The position numbers and the translations under genes are program-made. Below are positions 1 to 9,474 of a stretch of 64,000 bases of DNA, piece after piece (position 1 is the stretch's first letter; each line of letters opens with the position of its first letter). The DNA is taken from assembly GCF_003591175.1 (NCBI RefSeq), contig NZ_QYYG01000001.1, positions 1,550,001 through 1,614,000 of the forward strand, in the 5' to 3' direction. The DNA comes from Serratia inhibens. Its GTDB lineage: Bacteria > Pseudomonadota > Gammaproteobacteria > Enterobacterales > Enterobacteriaceae. The notes below the pieces were generated by a model. That model saw nothing but the letters and a program-made list of their open reading frames with translations. It had not been told where the DNA came from and searched no databases.

Positions 1-2771
1 AATGAACCAGACGATGATAAAGCCTGCACGGCCGTATCAATTTGAGCGGATGTCGAGGCAGCACTTTCCTGTACAGCGACGACGTTAAATTCAGCGCCGG
101 TACGGCCTCCCGCCGTTTCCATTGCCGCTTTGGCCAGCATTTCTTGTATGGCCTGCTCAGAATAGGTTCTGATTGCCGCTTTTACCCCGGCATATCCCCC
201 GCTCCAGAACAACGCCTCCGGCAAGTCAAACGCGATTTTTTTTGTTATCTCTTTAGCGTAACCCTCTTCATCATATAGGCGCCCAGCGATTATTGGCGCA
301 GCCATACTCAACGCCAGCGCGGGCGAGAGAGACAGAGTCAATCGGAATGTTATTTTGACAAGCTCCTGATTGATAAATCTGTTTTTTTCCTGCCCGACAG
401 GGCCTTGCCCCAGCCTCGCCCGGTTCATGGCCCGAATACCGTTATACAGGGTTACGCCGGTTCTGACGCCTCGAATAGCAACGCGCAGGGGGAATGAAAT
501 GGGTCCTGTAATCAGTTTAAAACCGCCGTTGAATAGCGCATAGAGCGCGCCGCTCGCCACTCTTCGCTCTGCCCAGTGGCGAATATCCTCCGGCAGGCTG
601 CGAGCCCCCGCGAGGATCTCTTCCGGCGTCGGCGGATAGACAGTGCTATTCTCGGCAGCGTGTTTTACCGCCAGCATGACTCTTTTCAGGAATCCCTCAC
701 CGTCAGGATCGGCCTCTTTGGCGAAATGTGAACGATTTTCTGTCAAAACGGCCGTCAGCGCGCGCTCAAATAACGCCCCTGCGGCGGCTTTGTCTCCCGG
801 GTGCTTATGCTGCAGGTAACCTTGCCTTAACTCATGCGCCCATTCGCCTATTCCGCGCGACAACATGCCGCCGCGGGAGTAATTGTTCAACGACGTCCCG
901 GTCGTCTCGGCAACGCCGGCTTTGACGTCTGCTTTAAGCTCACTCAGGCCCAGCAGCCACCCAATCGCTATTTTACGCAATTCCTCGCCGCCCTGATGTC
1001 CATGCTCAGCCAGACGTACGGCAACATTTTCGATTTCACCGGCAAGCTCGACAAAGTGCCCAACGGCCGCAGTGATGATGTCATCAAAGCGGGCAATATG
1101 TCCGTCATCGTGCAACACCGCTCTTAGTTCCTCTCTCTGCCGGGAAATAAACGCCCGCACCTCTTTCCCCTCCTGCAAGCGGGTTATCGGTGCCAGCAGA
1201 GCCTGCAGTTGGCCCCGGAATTGCTGCTCGTCAGCCTGCCAGCGCGCCGCTTCATGTTCCAGCAGTTGATCAAGCGGCTTGCTCAGCGCCGGCATCTCCT
1301 CGGGCAAGACAGGCTTCACGGCCAATCTTTGTTGCTGCTCACTCGCCTCCTGCAACATCCCGGCAAGTGCCGGCATCTGTTTTATCCGCTGCTCCGCCTG
1401 CTGGATTTCATCCAGCAACAACAGCGCCGCAGCTTTAATCGCCCCATTGACCTTTTCAGAGTCGGCACTGCCTCCCCCCAAGAGAGCATGCGATATCCTG
1501 TGGCCTGTTTTACGGGTTTTACTGACCGCTTTATTGGATAAATGAAAGACATGTCTTTTCGTCTGGACAACTTTGTTTTTGATATCCGGCCAAAATTCGC
1601 TATTCGGTATATCCGTGTCTTTTCCCAAAGGCTCAACCCGCACCTTCTCTTGCCTGAGCGCAGCAACAACGCAGCCCAGAGCGTCAGATACCTCAATAAT
1701 GGCGCAGGCAAGGCGGACATCGGCTGAGGCTGAGGCTGAGTTCGCAGTTTTGATGGCCTCCTGAATCAGGGGATTACCTGATTCAGTGACACCTGCAATC
1801 TTCCCGTCAATGGCGGGGATACGCCGGGCGTACTGATTAAAATTCAGGCTCCAGTGAATGAGTGGCGTTACGCTCACCAAGGTTGGCAGGTTAACCGACA
1901 CCAGCAACGTTTTCATAGCAAGCTGCCGGGCCTCCCTGGTGCCCGTTAATATCCCGGCAGAGGCGACTTCCAGATATACCGCCAGCTTTTGCCTTGCCAG
2001 CCGGCTCTCCGCCAGCAACGACACCTCCAGCTGTTTGAACCTGGCGTATTCTGCCGTGTACCTGTTACTGTCTGAAAAGAGCAAGCCTTCTGCCCGTTGT
2101 CTTTCCTGTTCGCCACTAAGCCGCAAGCCATGCAAGGGCGGCAGCTCTATTGCCGCAACCAGCGCTTCCCGCTGTTCTCTGGTCGTTTTGTCAACTTCTT
2201 CCGCCCAATTCAACTGGCCAACTTTTCCGGCGGCTTGCAGGGCTTCCAATGCGGCATTGATGTTTCTGATTACTGCATTTGCCTGCGGTATAATCGCCTG
2301 AACGTCAGGTGAGGTCTTCTGCCCGGCGTTTAACACGGTTTCCAGGGTGTCCAGAAATTGCCGTACGGGAAGCAAAAGGGGATGCAGCGCCTTGGGTATA
2401 TTGCTTCCCCACAGCACACCGGCCAGTTTTGCTATGCCTTCCTTATCAAGATAAAGCCCCGAGATGTTATAGCCCTTATCCTGATACTCCATCAGCAGTG
2501 GAAGCTTCCCGATAAAAGCGTCGCTGATGACTTTTTTCAGATTGTCGAAATCATCCTCCCCCTGTAAATGTGAAAATACCTCAGCGCTGTTGTTATTTTC
2601 CTTAGCCAAAACAGGCCATTTATCCCCCAATGAAAAACCCAAATCGTGCAAATCGTCGTCTAAATCGCCCTCCCCGATGAGTTCTTGCAGTCCTTCAATA
2701 TCATAGCGCCCCAAAGGGCTTGCATGCTGGCTGCTTGCCGCCTCCTCTTTAAATTCATCGTATAAACTCAT
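1..2771 (-). CDS. Large eCIS effector (Afp18-position toxin), N-terminal part
   Basis: An uninterrupted reading frame runs from an ATG at 2771 to the left edge, so at least 923 residues are visible and the C-terminus is missing. The start has a good AAAGG ribosome site 6-7 bases upstream. The protein begins MSLYDEFKEEA, is rich in helix-forming Glu, Ala, Leu and Lys, and has hydrophobic stretches around residues 740-760 and 800-825. I recognise no catalytic motif in the visible part. In Afp and PVC loci the payload genes sit directly after afp16, and large payloads such as Yersinia ruckeri Afp18 carry their catalytic domain far from the N-terminus. The effector call therefore rests on position, size and orientation, not on a recognised domain. 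The frame carries no stop in about 2.8 kb and codon use looks normal, so the gene appears intact. Confidence 0.7.
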   Translation of the reverse strand, partial: MSLYDEFKEEAASSQHASPLGRYDIEGLQELIGEGDLDDDLHDLGFSLGDKWPVLAKENNNSAEVFSHLQGEDDFDNLKKVISDAFIGKLPLLMEYQDKGYNISGLYLDKEGIAKLAGVLWGSNIPKALHPLLLPVRQFLDTLETVLNAGQKTSPDVQAIIPQANAVIRNINAALEALQAAGKVGQLNWAEEVDKTTREQREALVAAIELPPLHGLRLSGEQERQRAEGLLFSDSNRYTAEYARFKQLEVSLLAESRLARQKLAVYLEVASAGILTGTREARQLAMKTLLVSVNLPTLVSVTPLIHWSLNFNQYARRIPAIDGKIAGVTESGNPLIQEAIKTANSASASADVRLACAIIEVSDALGCVVAALRQEKVRVEPLGKDTDIPNSEFWPDIKNKVVQTKRHVFHLSNKAVSKTRKTGHRISHALLGGGSADSEKVNGAIKAAALLLLDEIQQAEQRIKQMPALAGMLQEASEQQQRLAVKPVLPEEMPALSKPLDQLLEHEAARWQADEQQFRGQLQALLAPITRLQEGKEVRAFISRQREELRAVLHDDGHIARFDDIITAAVGHFVELAGEIENVAVRLAEHGHQGGEELRKIAIGWLLGLSELKADVKAGVAETTGTSLNNYSRGGMLSRGIGEWAHELRQGYLQHKHPGDKAAAGALFERALTAVLTENRSHFAKEADPDGEGFLKRVMLAVKHAAENSTVYPPTPEEILAGARSLPEDIRHWAERRVASGALYALFNGGFKLITGPISFPLRVAIRGVRTGVTLYNGIRAMNRARLGQGPVGQEKNRFINQELVKITFRLTLSLSPALALSMAAPIIAGRLYDEEGYAKEITKKIAFDLPEALFWSGGYAGVKAAIRTYSEQAIQEMLAKAAMETAGGRTGAEFNVVAVQESAASTSAQIDTAVQALSSSGS

Positions 2772-3074
2772 AAAAATACCTTTAGCAGAGATAATTAAGG
2801 ATGCCGTTCTAAACAGGGCTTTTATTCCGAAATAAAGACGCGTGGCCGACGCCCCGGGCCGGGGAAAACTTCATCTTTATCGACCTGGGGAAATATTGGC
2901 AGTGCGGATATCCTTTGCAGAGAACAACAAAGAGAAGAGATTAATAAATTCTCGGGTGCAGTATTTATGCAGATAAACCACGTTCATCCATCAGCTCGTG
3001 CAGTTAACTACAGAGCCGACCCTGACTCGGCAGGGATCTTTCCTGCCGGAGTAAAACAAGTTCGAGTCAGACGA
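2772..3074. other. Intergenic spacer between afp16 and effector gene
   Basis: About 300 bases without a convincing gene. It contains a hairpin close to the afp16 stop (listed separately) and the effector ribosome site. No clear sigma-70 promoter was found, so the effector could be read from the main operon or from its own unrecognised promoter. Confidence 0.5.
3025..3052 (-). terminator. Hairpin after afp16, possible attenuator
   Basis: Arms ACTCGGCAGG and CCTGCCGGAGT pair with one bulged base around a 6-7 base loop, about 23 bases past the afp16 stop in the direction of transcription. There is no run of T, so it is not a standard intrinsic terminator. It could reduce read-through into the effector or protect the 3' end of the structural mRNA. 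Confidence 0.4.
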
Positions 3075-3995
3075 TTAAATAAAGACTATCTTATCCCTAT
3101 TTATTTCCGAGATATAAACGCTCCCCCCGTTTATTTCCGTCACCGCTTCTTGACTGCTTTCCCACCGTTTTAGAATGGCCTCAAGGTTGCTCTGGTTGTC
3201 TTTATCCATCATGCCGGCCAGTGCCAGATTAATGGTTACGGCAAAGGCTCCCCCCTCGTCGGCCGCCTTTTGCCGACATTTCAGCGTCACTCGCGCCAGT
3301 TTTTGTTCGGCTCCCGTTCCCATCTGTTCACACAGCGTTTTCCACAGCAGGCTGCCCAGCGCGTTCATATCCACGGCGGCGGCCTGCACAATCTCGTTGC
3401 TGACGCTTTTCACCAGCGTCTGCGGCAGGCTGTTATCCAGCAAAATCGGCACGGTAACGGAATACATCAACGACAGCCGCGGACGGTTGCCCAACGACTG
3501 CCAGAAATTACCCAGGCTGTTGAGATTTTCCTGCGGCGGGATAATACGGCTATAGGAACCGGCAATGCCGTCGAGTTCGCGGTTATTCAGCAACGCCTGC
3601 AGCGCCCGGGTCATTACCCTGACAGCCTGATTATCCGGGCTGCTGTCCGGCCCATTGCCGTCGCTGCCGGCGCTTTGCGTCTCCCAGTAGGTGATCAGGT
3701 AATTGCAGTTCAGATTGACCCACCCCGCCCGCAGCATACCGCTGCCGGCGTTCAGCCGTGCGGGTTGACTCTGCCGCAATTGCAGGTCTTCATGCACGTC
3801 ATACAGAAACACGCTTACGGTGGGTGACGATTGCGTACTGTCAACCTGCGGCAAATCAAAACGGATATCAACGCCTGCCGAGGGTTCCTCGTTTTCCGGA
3901 TCTTCCGGCTTGGGATTGATATAGGTATTTAACGCGGCGTACAGCGCCTCATTGACTGCCACGATAACGTTGGAAGATGTGGTCATAGCCGACAT
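3075..3995 (-). CDS. afp16: eCIS tube terminator/cap protein (Afp16, DUF4255 family)
   Basis: A protein of 306 residues that closes the structural part of the injection-system operon. It has the features of the Afp16/Pvc16 cap (DUF4255): an N-terminal part near AVNEALYAALNTYI, then a mixed beta domain containing TVSVFLYDVHEDLQLR, where family members interact with the end of the inner tube. In Afp, Afp16 terminates tube growth and joins the sheath end, and loss gives particles of abnormal length. The ATG at 3995 is preceded by GAGG four bases away; a second ATG three codons later lacks a comparable site. The gene lies 38 bases after the ATPase gene afp15. A charged Pro/Glu linker (PKPEDPENEEPS) at residues 28-39 is the only low-complexity part. 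Confidence 0.88.
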   Translation of the reverse strand: MSAMTTSSNVIVAVNEALYAALNTYINPKPEDPENEEPSAGVDIRFDLPQVDSTQSSPTVSVFLYDVHEDLQLRQSQPARLNAGSGMLRAGWVNLNCNYLITYWETQSAGSDGNGPDSSPDNQAVRVMTRALQALLNNRELDGIAGSYSRIIPPQENLNSLGNFWQSLGNRPRLSLMYSVTVPILLDNSLPQTLVKSVSNEIVQAAAVDMNALGSLLWKTLCEQMGTGAEQKLARVTLKCRQKAADEGGAFAVTINLALAGMMDKDNQSNLEAILKRWESSQEAVTEINGGSVYISEINRDKIVFI

Positions 3996-4033
3996 AAAAC
4001 CTCACTGAGTTATTCTGGATGAAGGGAAGGAGA

Positions 4034-6112
4034 TCAGAGCGCCACGCGCCCCAACTTCCCCAGTTCCCGGGCGATCGCTTTTTCTATATGGTGCAGGTGA
4101 ATCCTGTCGTTTTCCCCCTCCGCAGCCAGCACTGCGGCCAGAAGAGCCACATTACGGATATTGGCGCCGGTCAGTTCGCTGCGGGCGGCCAACGCGGAAA
4201 AGTCCACATCCTCGGCAAGCTCCAGCGTCTCTGGCCATACCGAGCGCCACAGTTGCGTACGCAAAGAGACGTCCGGATAAGTAAAGCGGGTGATAAAGGT
4301 AAAACGCCGGTTAAAGGCGCTGTCGAGATGATTGCGGTTGTTGGTGGCCAGGATCACCAGGCCGGGATAATTTTCCAGCCGCTGCAACAGATAAGAGACT
4401 TCGATGTTGGCATGGCGATCGTGCGCATCTTTTGTTTCGCTGCGTTTGCCGAACAGCGCATCGGCCTCATCAAAGAACAGCACGCCGCTGTCCGCCTGCG
4501 CCAGGTCGAAAATACGCGCCAGATTTTTTTCCGTCTCACCGATATATTTGTTCACCACCGTAGAGAGATCCACTTTGATCAGATCCACCCCAAGATGCTG
4601 CGCCAACACCTCTGCCGCCAGCGTTTTACCGGTACCGGAATCACCATAAAACAGCGCGCTGATGCCGATTTTCCCTGCCGTTTTACGGCTGAAGTGTTTT
4701 TCCGTGACGCTTTCCCGCAGCCGGATGGTCGCCAGAATTTCGTTTAGCTGCTTTTGCAGCGCCGGCGACAAGATCATGTCGTCGAAGGTGCGCACCGGGG
4801 CAATACGTTGCGCCAGTTTGCCGAAGTTTTTACGTGAACGCCTGGCCAGCGTCTGGCGTAAATCCTCCGCAATAAGCGGAGCGTTTTCATCTCTGATCTG
4901 CCGATAATAATCGGCTTCCTGCATCAGCAAAGGCGCATCGGCGGGATTAAAGGCGTATCGCTGCGCCAGCGCAAACAGCGCGCGTTTCTCTTCCTCATTG
5001 GGTGAAGCCGGCCACGCCCCTTGCAACAGTTGCGCTTTCTCTTCTGCAGCCAACGGCGGCATGGAAAGATGGACCGTGGTCAGGCCCCTGAAAACGGGCA
5101 CATGAGCGGCGGCGTCCGACATTATCAACACCGGCAGTTTCACCTGTGGCAGCAGCCGTTCCATCTCGCGCAGATAGCCGTTTTTCTCGCTCGCCAGTGG
5201 TTCGCCGTTCTCCAGCAACAAAACTGCGTGTGACAACAGAGCATCGCGGATAATTTCCGCCATGATCTTCCCCTGTTGCGTTTCCGCCACGTCAGGCAGT
5301 GACTCCACGTCAATACACAGCATCGCGTAACCGTATTCCGCCACTATGGTGGCTAACGCCAGTTCACGACCGTCCAACTCCTGTCCTTCCACCACCACCA
5401 TCGGCACCACTTCAGCGCTATGCCGCAGACACAGACGGGAGATATTTTCACACAGCGACTGCGGGTACCATGCGGAGCTGCCCGGTACGGCCCAACGCGT
5501 GTACGGGTGCTGGTCGGTTACCGGCGCGCCGTCACCGCAGAAATAATGCCAAACCGATGCGCTCACCCTATAAACCGGCCCTCCCGCTTTTTTGCCGGCA
5601 TTTTTCTCCTCAGACATCAGATGAAAGCGAAACAGCGGCGAAGAAGGATGCAATGCCGATTGCAGCTGCCGATACGCCATTTGCGTCCCGGCAAACAGGC
5701 GGTACAGCAGTGGCTGGCCTATCCCCTCCTTCAAGTCGCCGTTTGGCAGCATGGCGTAATGGCCACTCAGCCGGGGCAACATTCCGGTCAGCAGAATATC
5801 GCGCTCTACGTCGGTTAAATCAAAAGCGGCCACCACAGCGCGCAGACGCTGGGTCAGCGCATCGCCGGTATCTGGCAAGTAAGCGCCCGGAACCTCGGTG
5901 AAGTACGGGACGCCGTGCGGAAAGCCGAGGCGCAGCCTAATGGCCTCTTCCGGCAGGAAAAAGTCTTGCAGGCCGGCAGGCGGTTCATCCATTCGCAGCA
6001 AATAGTCCTGCTGGAACAACAGATCGATGCGCTCCAGGCAGAGACAGAAATCGTTATCTTCAGGCCCGGTATCCGGGCGGTATACATAGGCGGGTTCAGA
6101 CAGGAAGTTCAT
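4034..6112 (-). CDS. afp15: eCIS AAA+ ATPase (Afp15)
   Basis: A protein of 692 residues with a C-terminal AAA+ module. Walker A is GDSGTGKT at about residues 490-497, Walker B VLFFDEAD at about 543-550, sensor 1 LATNN at about 588-592, and the following NRRF supplies the likely arginine finger. The N-terminal 450 residues resemble the winged/degenerate ATPase half of Afp15/Pvc15 proteins. These cytoplasmic ATPases are needed for assembly and, in PVC, for loading of the payload; they are absent from the finished particle. The gene starts 8 bases after the afp14 stop, which indicates tight coupling with the tape measure. No active-site residue is missing. Confidence 0.92.
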   Translation of the reverse strand: MNFLSEPAYVYRPDTGPEDNDFCLCLERIDLLFQQDYLLRMDEPPAGLQDFFLPEEAIRLRLGFPHGVPYFTEVPGAYLPDTGDALTQRLRAVVAAFDLTDVERDILLTGMLPRLSGHYAMLPNGDLKEGIGQPLLYRLFAGTQMAYRQLQSALHPSSPLFRFHLMSEEKNAGKKAGGPVYRVSASVWHYFCGDGAPVTDQHPYTRWAVPGSSAWYPQSLCENISRLCLRHSAEVVPMVVVEGQELDGRELALATIVAEYGYAMLCIDVESLPDVAETQQGKIMAEIIRDALLSHAVLLLENGEPLASEKNGYLREMERLLPQVKLPVLIMSDAAAHVPVFRGLTTVHLSMPPLAAEEKAQLLQGAWPASPNEEEKRALFALAQRYAFNPADAPLLMQEADYYRQIRDENAPLIAEDLRQTLARRSRKNFGKLAQRIAPVRTFDDMILSPALQKQLNEILATIRLRESVTEKHFSRKTAGKIGISALFYGDSGTGKTLAAEVLAQHLGVDLIKVDLSTVVNKYIGETEKNLARIFDLAQADSGVLFFDEADALFGKRSETKDAHDRHANIEVSYLLQRLENYPGLVILATNNRNHLDSAFNRRFTFITRFTYPDVSLRTQLWRSVWPETLELAEDVDFSALAARSELTGANIRNVALLAAVLAAEGENDRIHLHHIEKAIARELGKLGRVAL

Positions 6113-6120
6113 GGTTTACC

Positions 6121-7788
6121 CTAAAAATTATGAAGCGGCCAGTTGATCGCCAGCGGCAGTTCCAACCAGGGGAGCGGCGCCAGCGTCAGCGGCCAGGGCC
6201 AGTCGCCCAACAGCAGATCGAAGGATTCGGGTTTTACCGCAATCTGCGCCGGTGAGGTTTCATCGTTGATTGCGCCCGGGCGTTGCAGAAACAGCGCCCG
6301 GATATCCGCCAGGCCCAGTTTTTGCCAGGCAGGAAGCTGCCGGCCCACCGCCGTCAGCCATTCGTCAATCTGCCGGCACAGAGGCTCGCTTAACGGGGCT
6401 ATCTCCGACAGTGGCTCACCGAGCGGGATACCGCACAGTAAATGATTGACCTTCAGCCGTTCGGCGGCCGGCGTCTCTGCAGCCCACGCCAGCCAGTCCA
6501 GGCTTACGGCAGCCAGGCGGCGAGCTTCATCACTGATAAATCGCCCCTCCCGGCAGAATTCCAGCAGGGAAAACAGCTGCGGCAGCAGCGGCCACAGCAG
6601 CACCAGGCCGGCGTTGCTGACCGGTTGTTGCGATTCAGTACCCGAGAGTCTCCGCTGCTGTCCTGACTCGCTATCAGAGTGGCTTCGCTGCTGTTGTGGC
6701 TCGGCATCAGAGTGGCTCCGCTGCTGTCGTGGCTCGGCATCAGAGAGTTTCCGCGGCTGCCCTGACTCGCTATCAGAGAGTCTCCGCTGCTGTCGTGGCT
6801 CGCCATCAGAGAGTTTCCGCTGCTGTCGTGGCTCGCTATCAGAGTGGCTCCGCTGCTGTCCTGGCTCGGTATCTGAGTGTCCCCGCGGCCACTGTTGATG
6901 CCCGGCATCAAGGTGCTCCCACAGTTGTCGGTCTGGTTGTGGTAAAAGCCGATCAAGATAAGCGCTAATCTCCTCCACGTTCCCTTTGCCCACCTGCCTG
7001 GCGATGACGTTGCGCACGGGCTTTCGCTGCCATAACGGCAGCAGCCAGCGGCGGGCAATCGCGGCCAGCTGTGTGGGGGGCGCCGGCCGGTCAGGGCCAC
7101 TCAGCAACCGCACCGCCTGCATTGTGGGGATTTCACCCTGGGTGATGGCGTCGCACCATTCATTCAACTGGCTGTGGGCCGGGTGATTAGCCTGCAGCCA
7201 GCGAAGCCCCCGGCTGTCATTCAGCAAATAGCTCAGTGCCGCTACCGCCAACCGGCTGGCGGTGACCCGGCGGTAATAAGCGGCGGGTAAGGCATCCCGA
7301 CCTTGCGCCGCCTCTTGCAGCAGCCGCTTTAACAGTTGCTGCAACCGGCCCGGCTGCGGGTGGTGCAACAACTCTTGCAGATTTGCCGGTTGCAGGCAGC
7401 ACAGCGCCAGCGGATAAAGTGATACGGTATCGCGACCGAACCCGGACAATAACGCGGTGGGGCTGGCCAGAGCGGGTAAGGAAGGAGCATCCAACCGCTG
7501 CCGGCCGTTTTTTTCAACATAGGGCTTAAGATAATCTTTCAGCGCCTGAGCCAGACGCGGATTAAACTGTGCGTCAAGCAGTTCCCTCTGAATGGCGCCA
7601 AGGTTAATGACCACTTTAGCCAGGCTTATTTCCGTTTCACTATCCAGGGCTGTCACGATATCCAACAGCACGTTCTTTAGATTATCGCCCGTAAAAAAAT
7701 CAGATTGCAGCAATAGCCGCCCCGCAGATGGGTTATCGGCCTGAATCTGATATTGGACTTTATTTATCATTAAAGCATTATCAGCCAT
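6121..7788 (-). CDS. afp14: eCIS tape measure protein (Afp14) with internal repeat array
   Basis: I chose the ATG at 7788 (MADNALMINKVQYQIQ) because GGGG lies 6-9 bases upstream; an ATG four codons earlier lacks a site. The protein has 555 residues. The N-terminal 100 residues, including EISLAKVVINLGAIQREL, match the start of eCIS tape measure proteins, and gene position between fibre and ATPase is that of afp14. The protein is thought to run inside the tube and set particle length. A hydrophilic block around residues 300-385 consists of an 11-residue repeat such as SHSDSEPRQQR, about seven full copies and a partial one. The block is low in hydrophobic residues and rich in Ser, Gln, Arg, Asp and Glu. 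The C-terminal part is again Leu/Trp-rich and conserved-looking. Confidence 0.82.
   Translation of the reverse strand: MADNALMINKVQYQIQADNPSAGRLLLQSDFFTGDNLKNVLLDIVTALDSETEISLAKVVINLGAIQRELLDAQFNPRLAQALKDYLKPYVEKNGRQRLDAPSLPALASPTALLSGFGRDTVSLYPLALCCLQPANLQELLHHPQPGRLQQLLKRLLQEAAQGRDALPAAYYRRVTASRLAVAALSYLLNDSRGLRWLQANHPAHSQLNEWCDAITQGEIPTMQAVRLLSGPDRPAPPTQLAAIARRWLLPLWQRKPVRNVIARQVGKGNVEEISAYLDRLLPQPDRQLWEHLDAGHQQWPRGHSDTEPGQQRSHSDSEPRQQRKLSDGEPRQQRRLSDSESGQPRKLSDAEPRQQRSHSDAEPQQQRSHSDSESGQQRRLSGTESQQPVSNAGLVLLWPLLPQLFSLLEFCREGRFISDEARRLAAVSLDWLAWAAETPAAERLKVNHLLCGIPLGEPLSEIAPLSEPLCRQIDEWLTAVGRQLPAWQKLGLADIRALFLQRPGAINDETSPAQIAVKPESFDLLLGDWPWPLTLAPLPWLELPLAINWPLHNF
6628..6883. repeat. 33-bp coding minisatellite inside afp14
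   Basis: Seven full and one partial in-frame units of 33 bases encode an 11-residue repeat (pattern x-H/L-S-D/G-x-E-P/S-x-Q-x-R). Units differ by a few base changes, so the array is old enough to have diverged but still regular enough to expand or contract. Any change of whole units keeps the frame. Confidence 0.9.
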
Positions 7789-7818
7789 ATAAAACCCCAA
7801 GGGTCCGCGGGAAAATCG

Positions 7819-9444
7819 TCACAGCTTTATAATAAAGGCCAAGATATAGTAGGGTGGCGTGATATCTATGGCGTGCTGATGCGCAGGCAATGTAGCGCTG
7901 GAACTATGGGTATGTGATTTCCCTGCCCCTATAGGTTGGGTATAAGGATAGACGTAACGACTAGTACCGTATGCAATCACTGGTGAGTTGTTCACAATAT
8001 AATAGCCAGAAAATGGAACTTTATCTACAACAAATCCATATTTATCAACAGCATTAATTGTAGAATACCTCTGCCCAGTTTCATGGCTATGGGAAGGCAT
8101 TTGATCAACCGTCAATGCCGTTCCCCCCACCTTTACCGTAATATTTTGTGAATTGTTATTGTTCGTACTGGTTGAAAATTTTTTGTTATTTTTATCTCCC
8201 GTAAATTTCGCTGATGAAACGCCATTAATGCCACTAAGATTACCCCCCATAATAAAGCGGTCAACCAAATCAGGCGTACCGTTATTGCCATCACATAAGG
8301 CCCAGCCCGCAGGAGTAGCAGAACCAGAAAACATCATAATCATGCCTTTCTGGAAGGTTTGTTCAGGAAGCAGACCGATACCGTCCCCATTGACCTGAAG
8401 CCCAGCGCCAGATTGCACTTTTAAGCCTTTGCTCTCGTCTACACTCAACCCACTGTTGGCCGTCAGCTTAACACCCAGCCCTTTCTCATCAATTTGAATC
8501 CCGATCCCGGCGTCTATCGACAATCCATTCGAGCTCAAATTCAACCCGCCGGCGCTCCCGTCAGTTGCGCCATCCGTCCCCTGACCGCCGCCGCCATTGT
8601 TATGACTACCTTTCGCCAGTTTTATCGCCAGGCCGCTTTCAACCATGGCGATACCGTTTGACGGTTTTATAATCTGTATGGTGCTGGTATAGATAAAGTT
8701 TACATTTAAAAGAGAAATAATCTCTCCCTTAGGGTCGTTGGCGAAATCTGGAATATAATAAACCCCAAGCATAAGAGGATCTATTACCAATGTACTGTCA
8801 GTGAAATCATCTGCTCCGGGGTCCAGTGTAAACCTGTACCACATATTAAGATCGGTATTAGTTCCACCATTCACATATTCGAACGGAACCGCCCCACTCC
8901 CTTCCCCTATTGCTTTTTCAGCAATAATACGCACTTTTATGTATTCTCTCGTTCCATTCGATTCTATTTTAACCGCCGGAACCATAAAGAGTGTGTTATC
9001 CCCGACTTTCTCATTTGTTGCTTTATGAGGACCAGACGCAGGTTCGAATGCAAGGATGGCCGTTTTTTTGTGCATCGACATTTCGCCGGCATAAACATTG
9101 TTAAGCGAGAGTCTCTTATTATCTTTTGACGCAGATAAATCATAATAAGTATTAAAAATAAACTTGGGGTCCCATGCCAGACGTTCCTTATGGTCTTTTC
9201 TTAACCCCCAACCAGTCTCTTCGCTCCCTACTGCCTTGACGCCAATATCCGCCATATCAATCAAATCAGAAAAATCGCTTTGCAAAGGAATACTCCCGGC
9301 TTTAAAACGCGCTTTTAACGCCTCCGCGTTGGGTAAAGCGCGCAGCATCCGCTCGGTCTTCGCCACCACCGGTTCTTTTTTCACCGCCGTGCTTTTCTTT
9401 GCTTTGCTCACCGGTGTTTTCTTTCCGTTATTAATATCAGTCAT
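7819..9444 (-). CDS. afp13: eCIS tail fibre (Afp13), adenovirus-type shaft and collar-like tip
   Basis: A protein of 541 residues. Residues 1-30 are Lys-rich. Around residues 305-360 there are Gly-Leu shaft repeats of the adenovirus-fibre kind (for example GLGVKLTANSGLSVDES). From residue 367 the pattern PAGWALCDG followed by TPDLVDRFIMGG is that of the phage tail collar domain. The C-terminal 95 residues hold several HxH motifs (HSH near 452, HTH near 511, HQH near 522), which in T4-like fibres bind iron and knit the trimer tip. It is the receptor-binding fibre that decides which cell is hit. The gene is more AT-rich than its neighbours, as is common for swapped receptor-binding genes. Confidence 0.87.
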   Translation of the reverse strand: MTDINNGKKTPVSKAKKSTAVKKEPVVAKTERMLRALPNAEALKARFKAGSIPLQSDFSDLIDMADIGVKAVGSEETGWGLRKDHKERLAWDPKFIFNTYYDLSASKDNKRLSLNNVYAGEMSMHKKTAILAFEPASGPHKATNEKVGDNTLFMVPAVKIESNGTREYIKVRIIAEKAIGEGSGAVPFEYVNGGTNTDLNMWYRFTLDPGADDFTDSTLVIDPLMLGVYYIPDFANDPKGEIISLLNVNFIYTSTIQIIKPSNGIAMVESGLAIKLAKGSHNNGGGGQGTDGATDGSAGGLNLSSNGLSIDAGIGIQIDEKGLGVKLTANSGLSVDESKGLKVQSGAGLQVNGDGIGLLPEQTFQKGMIMMFSGSATPAGWALCDGNNGTPDLVDRFIMGGNLSGINGVSSAKFTGDKNNKKFSTSTNNNNSQNITVKVGGTALTVDQMPSHSHETGQRYSTINAVDKYGFVVDKVPFSGYYIVNNSPVIAYGTSRYVYPYTQPIGAGKSHTHSSSATLPAHQHAIDITPPYYILAFIIKL

Positions 9445-9474
9445 TTTTCCTCTCTCCAGATTCGTTTTCAGCGC

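Noticed and set aside
1-2601. Several plus-strand short frames across the effector gene
   Set aside because: The minus strand is open over the whole stretch to the edge; the plus frames are short and overlap one another.
4019-4747. Long plus-strand frame opposite afp15 (242 codons)
   Set aside because: It mirrors the AAA+ ATPase gene, has no ribosome site, and its residues are typical of a reverse-strand shadow.
6446-6898. Ser/Cys-rich repeat protein on the plus strand
   Set aside because: It is the antisense of the tape measure repeat array.
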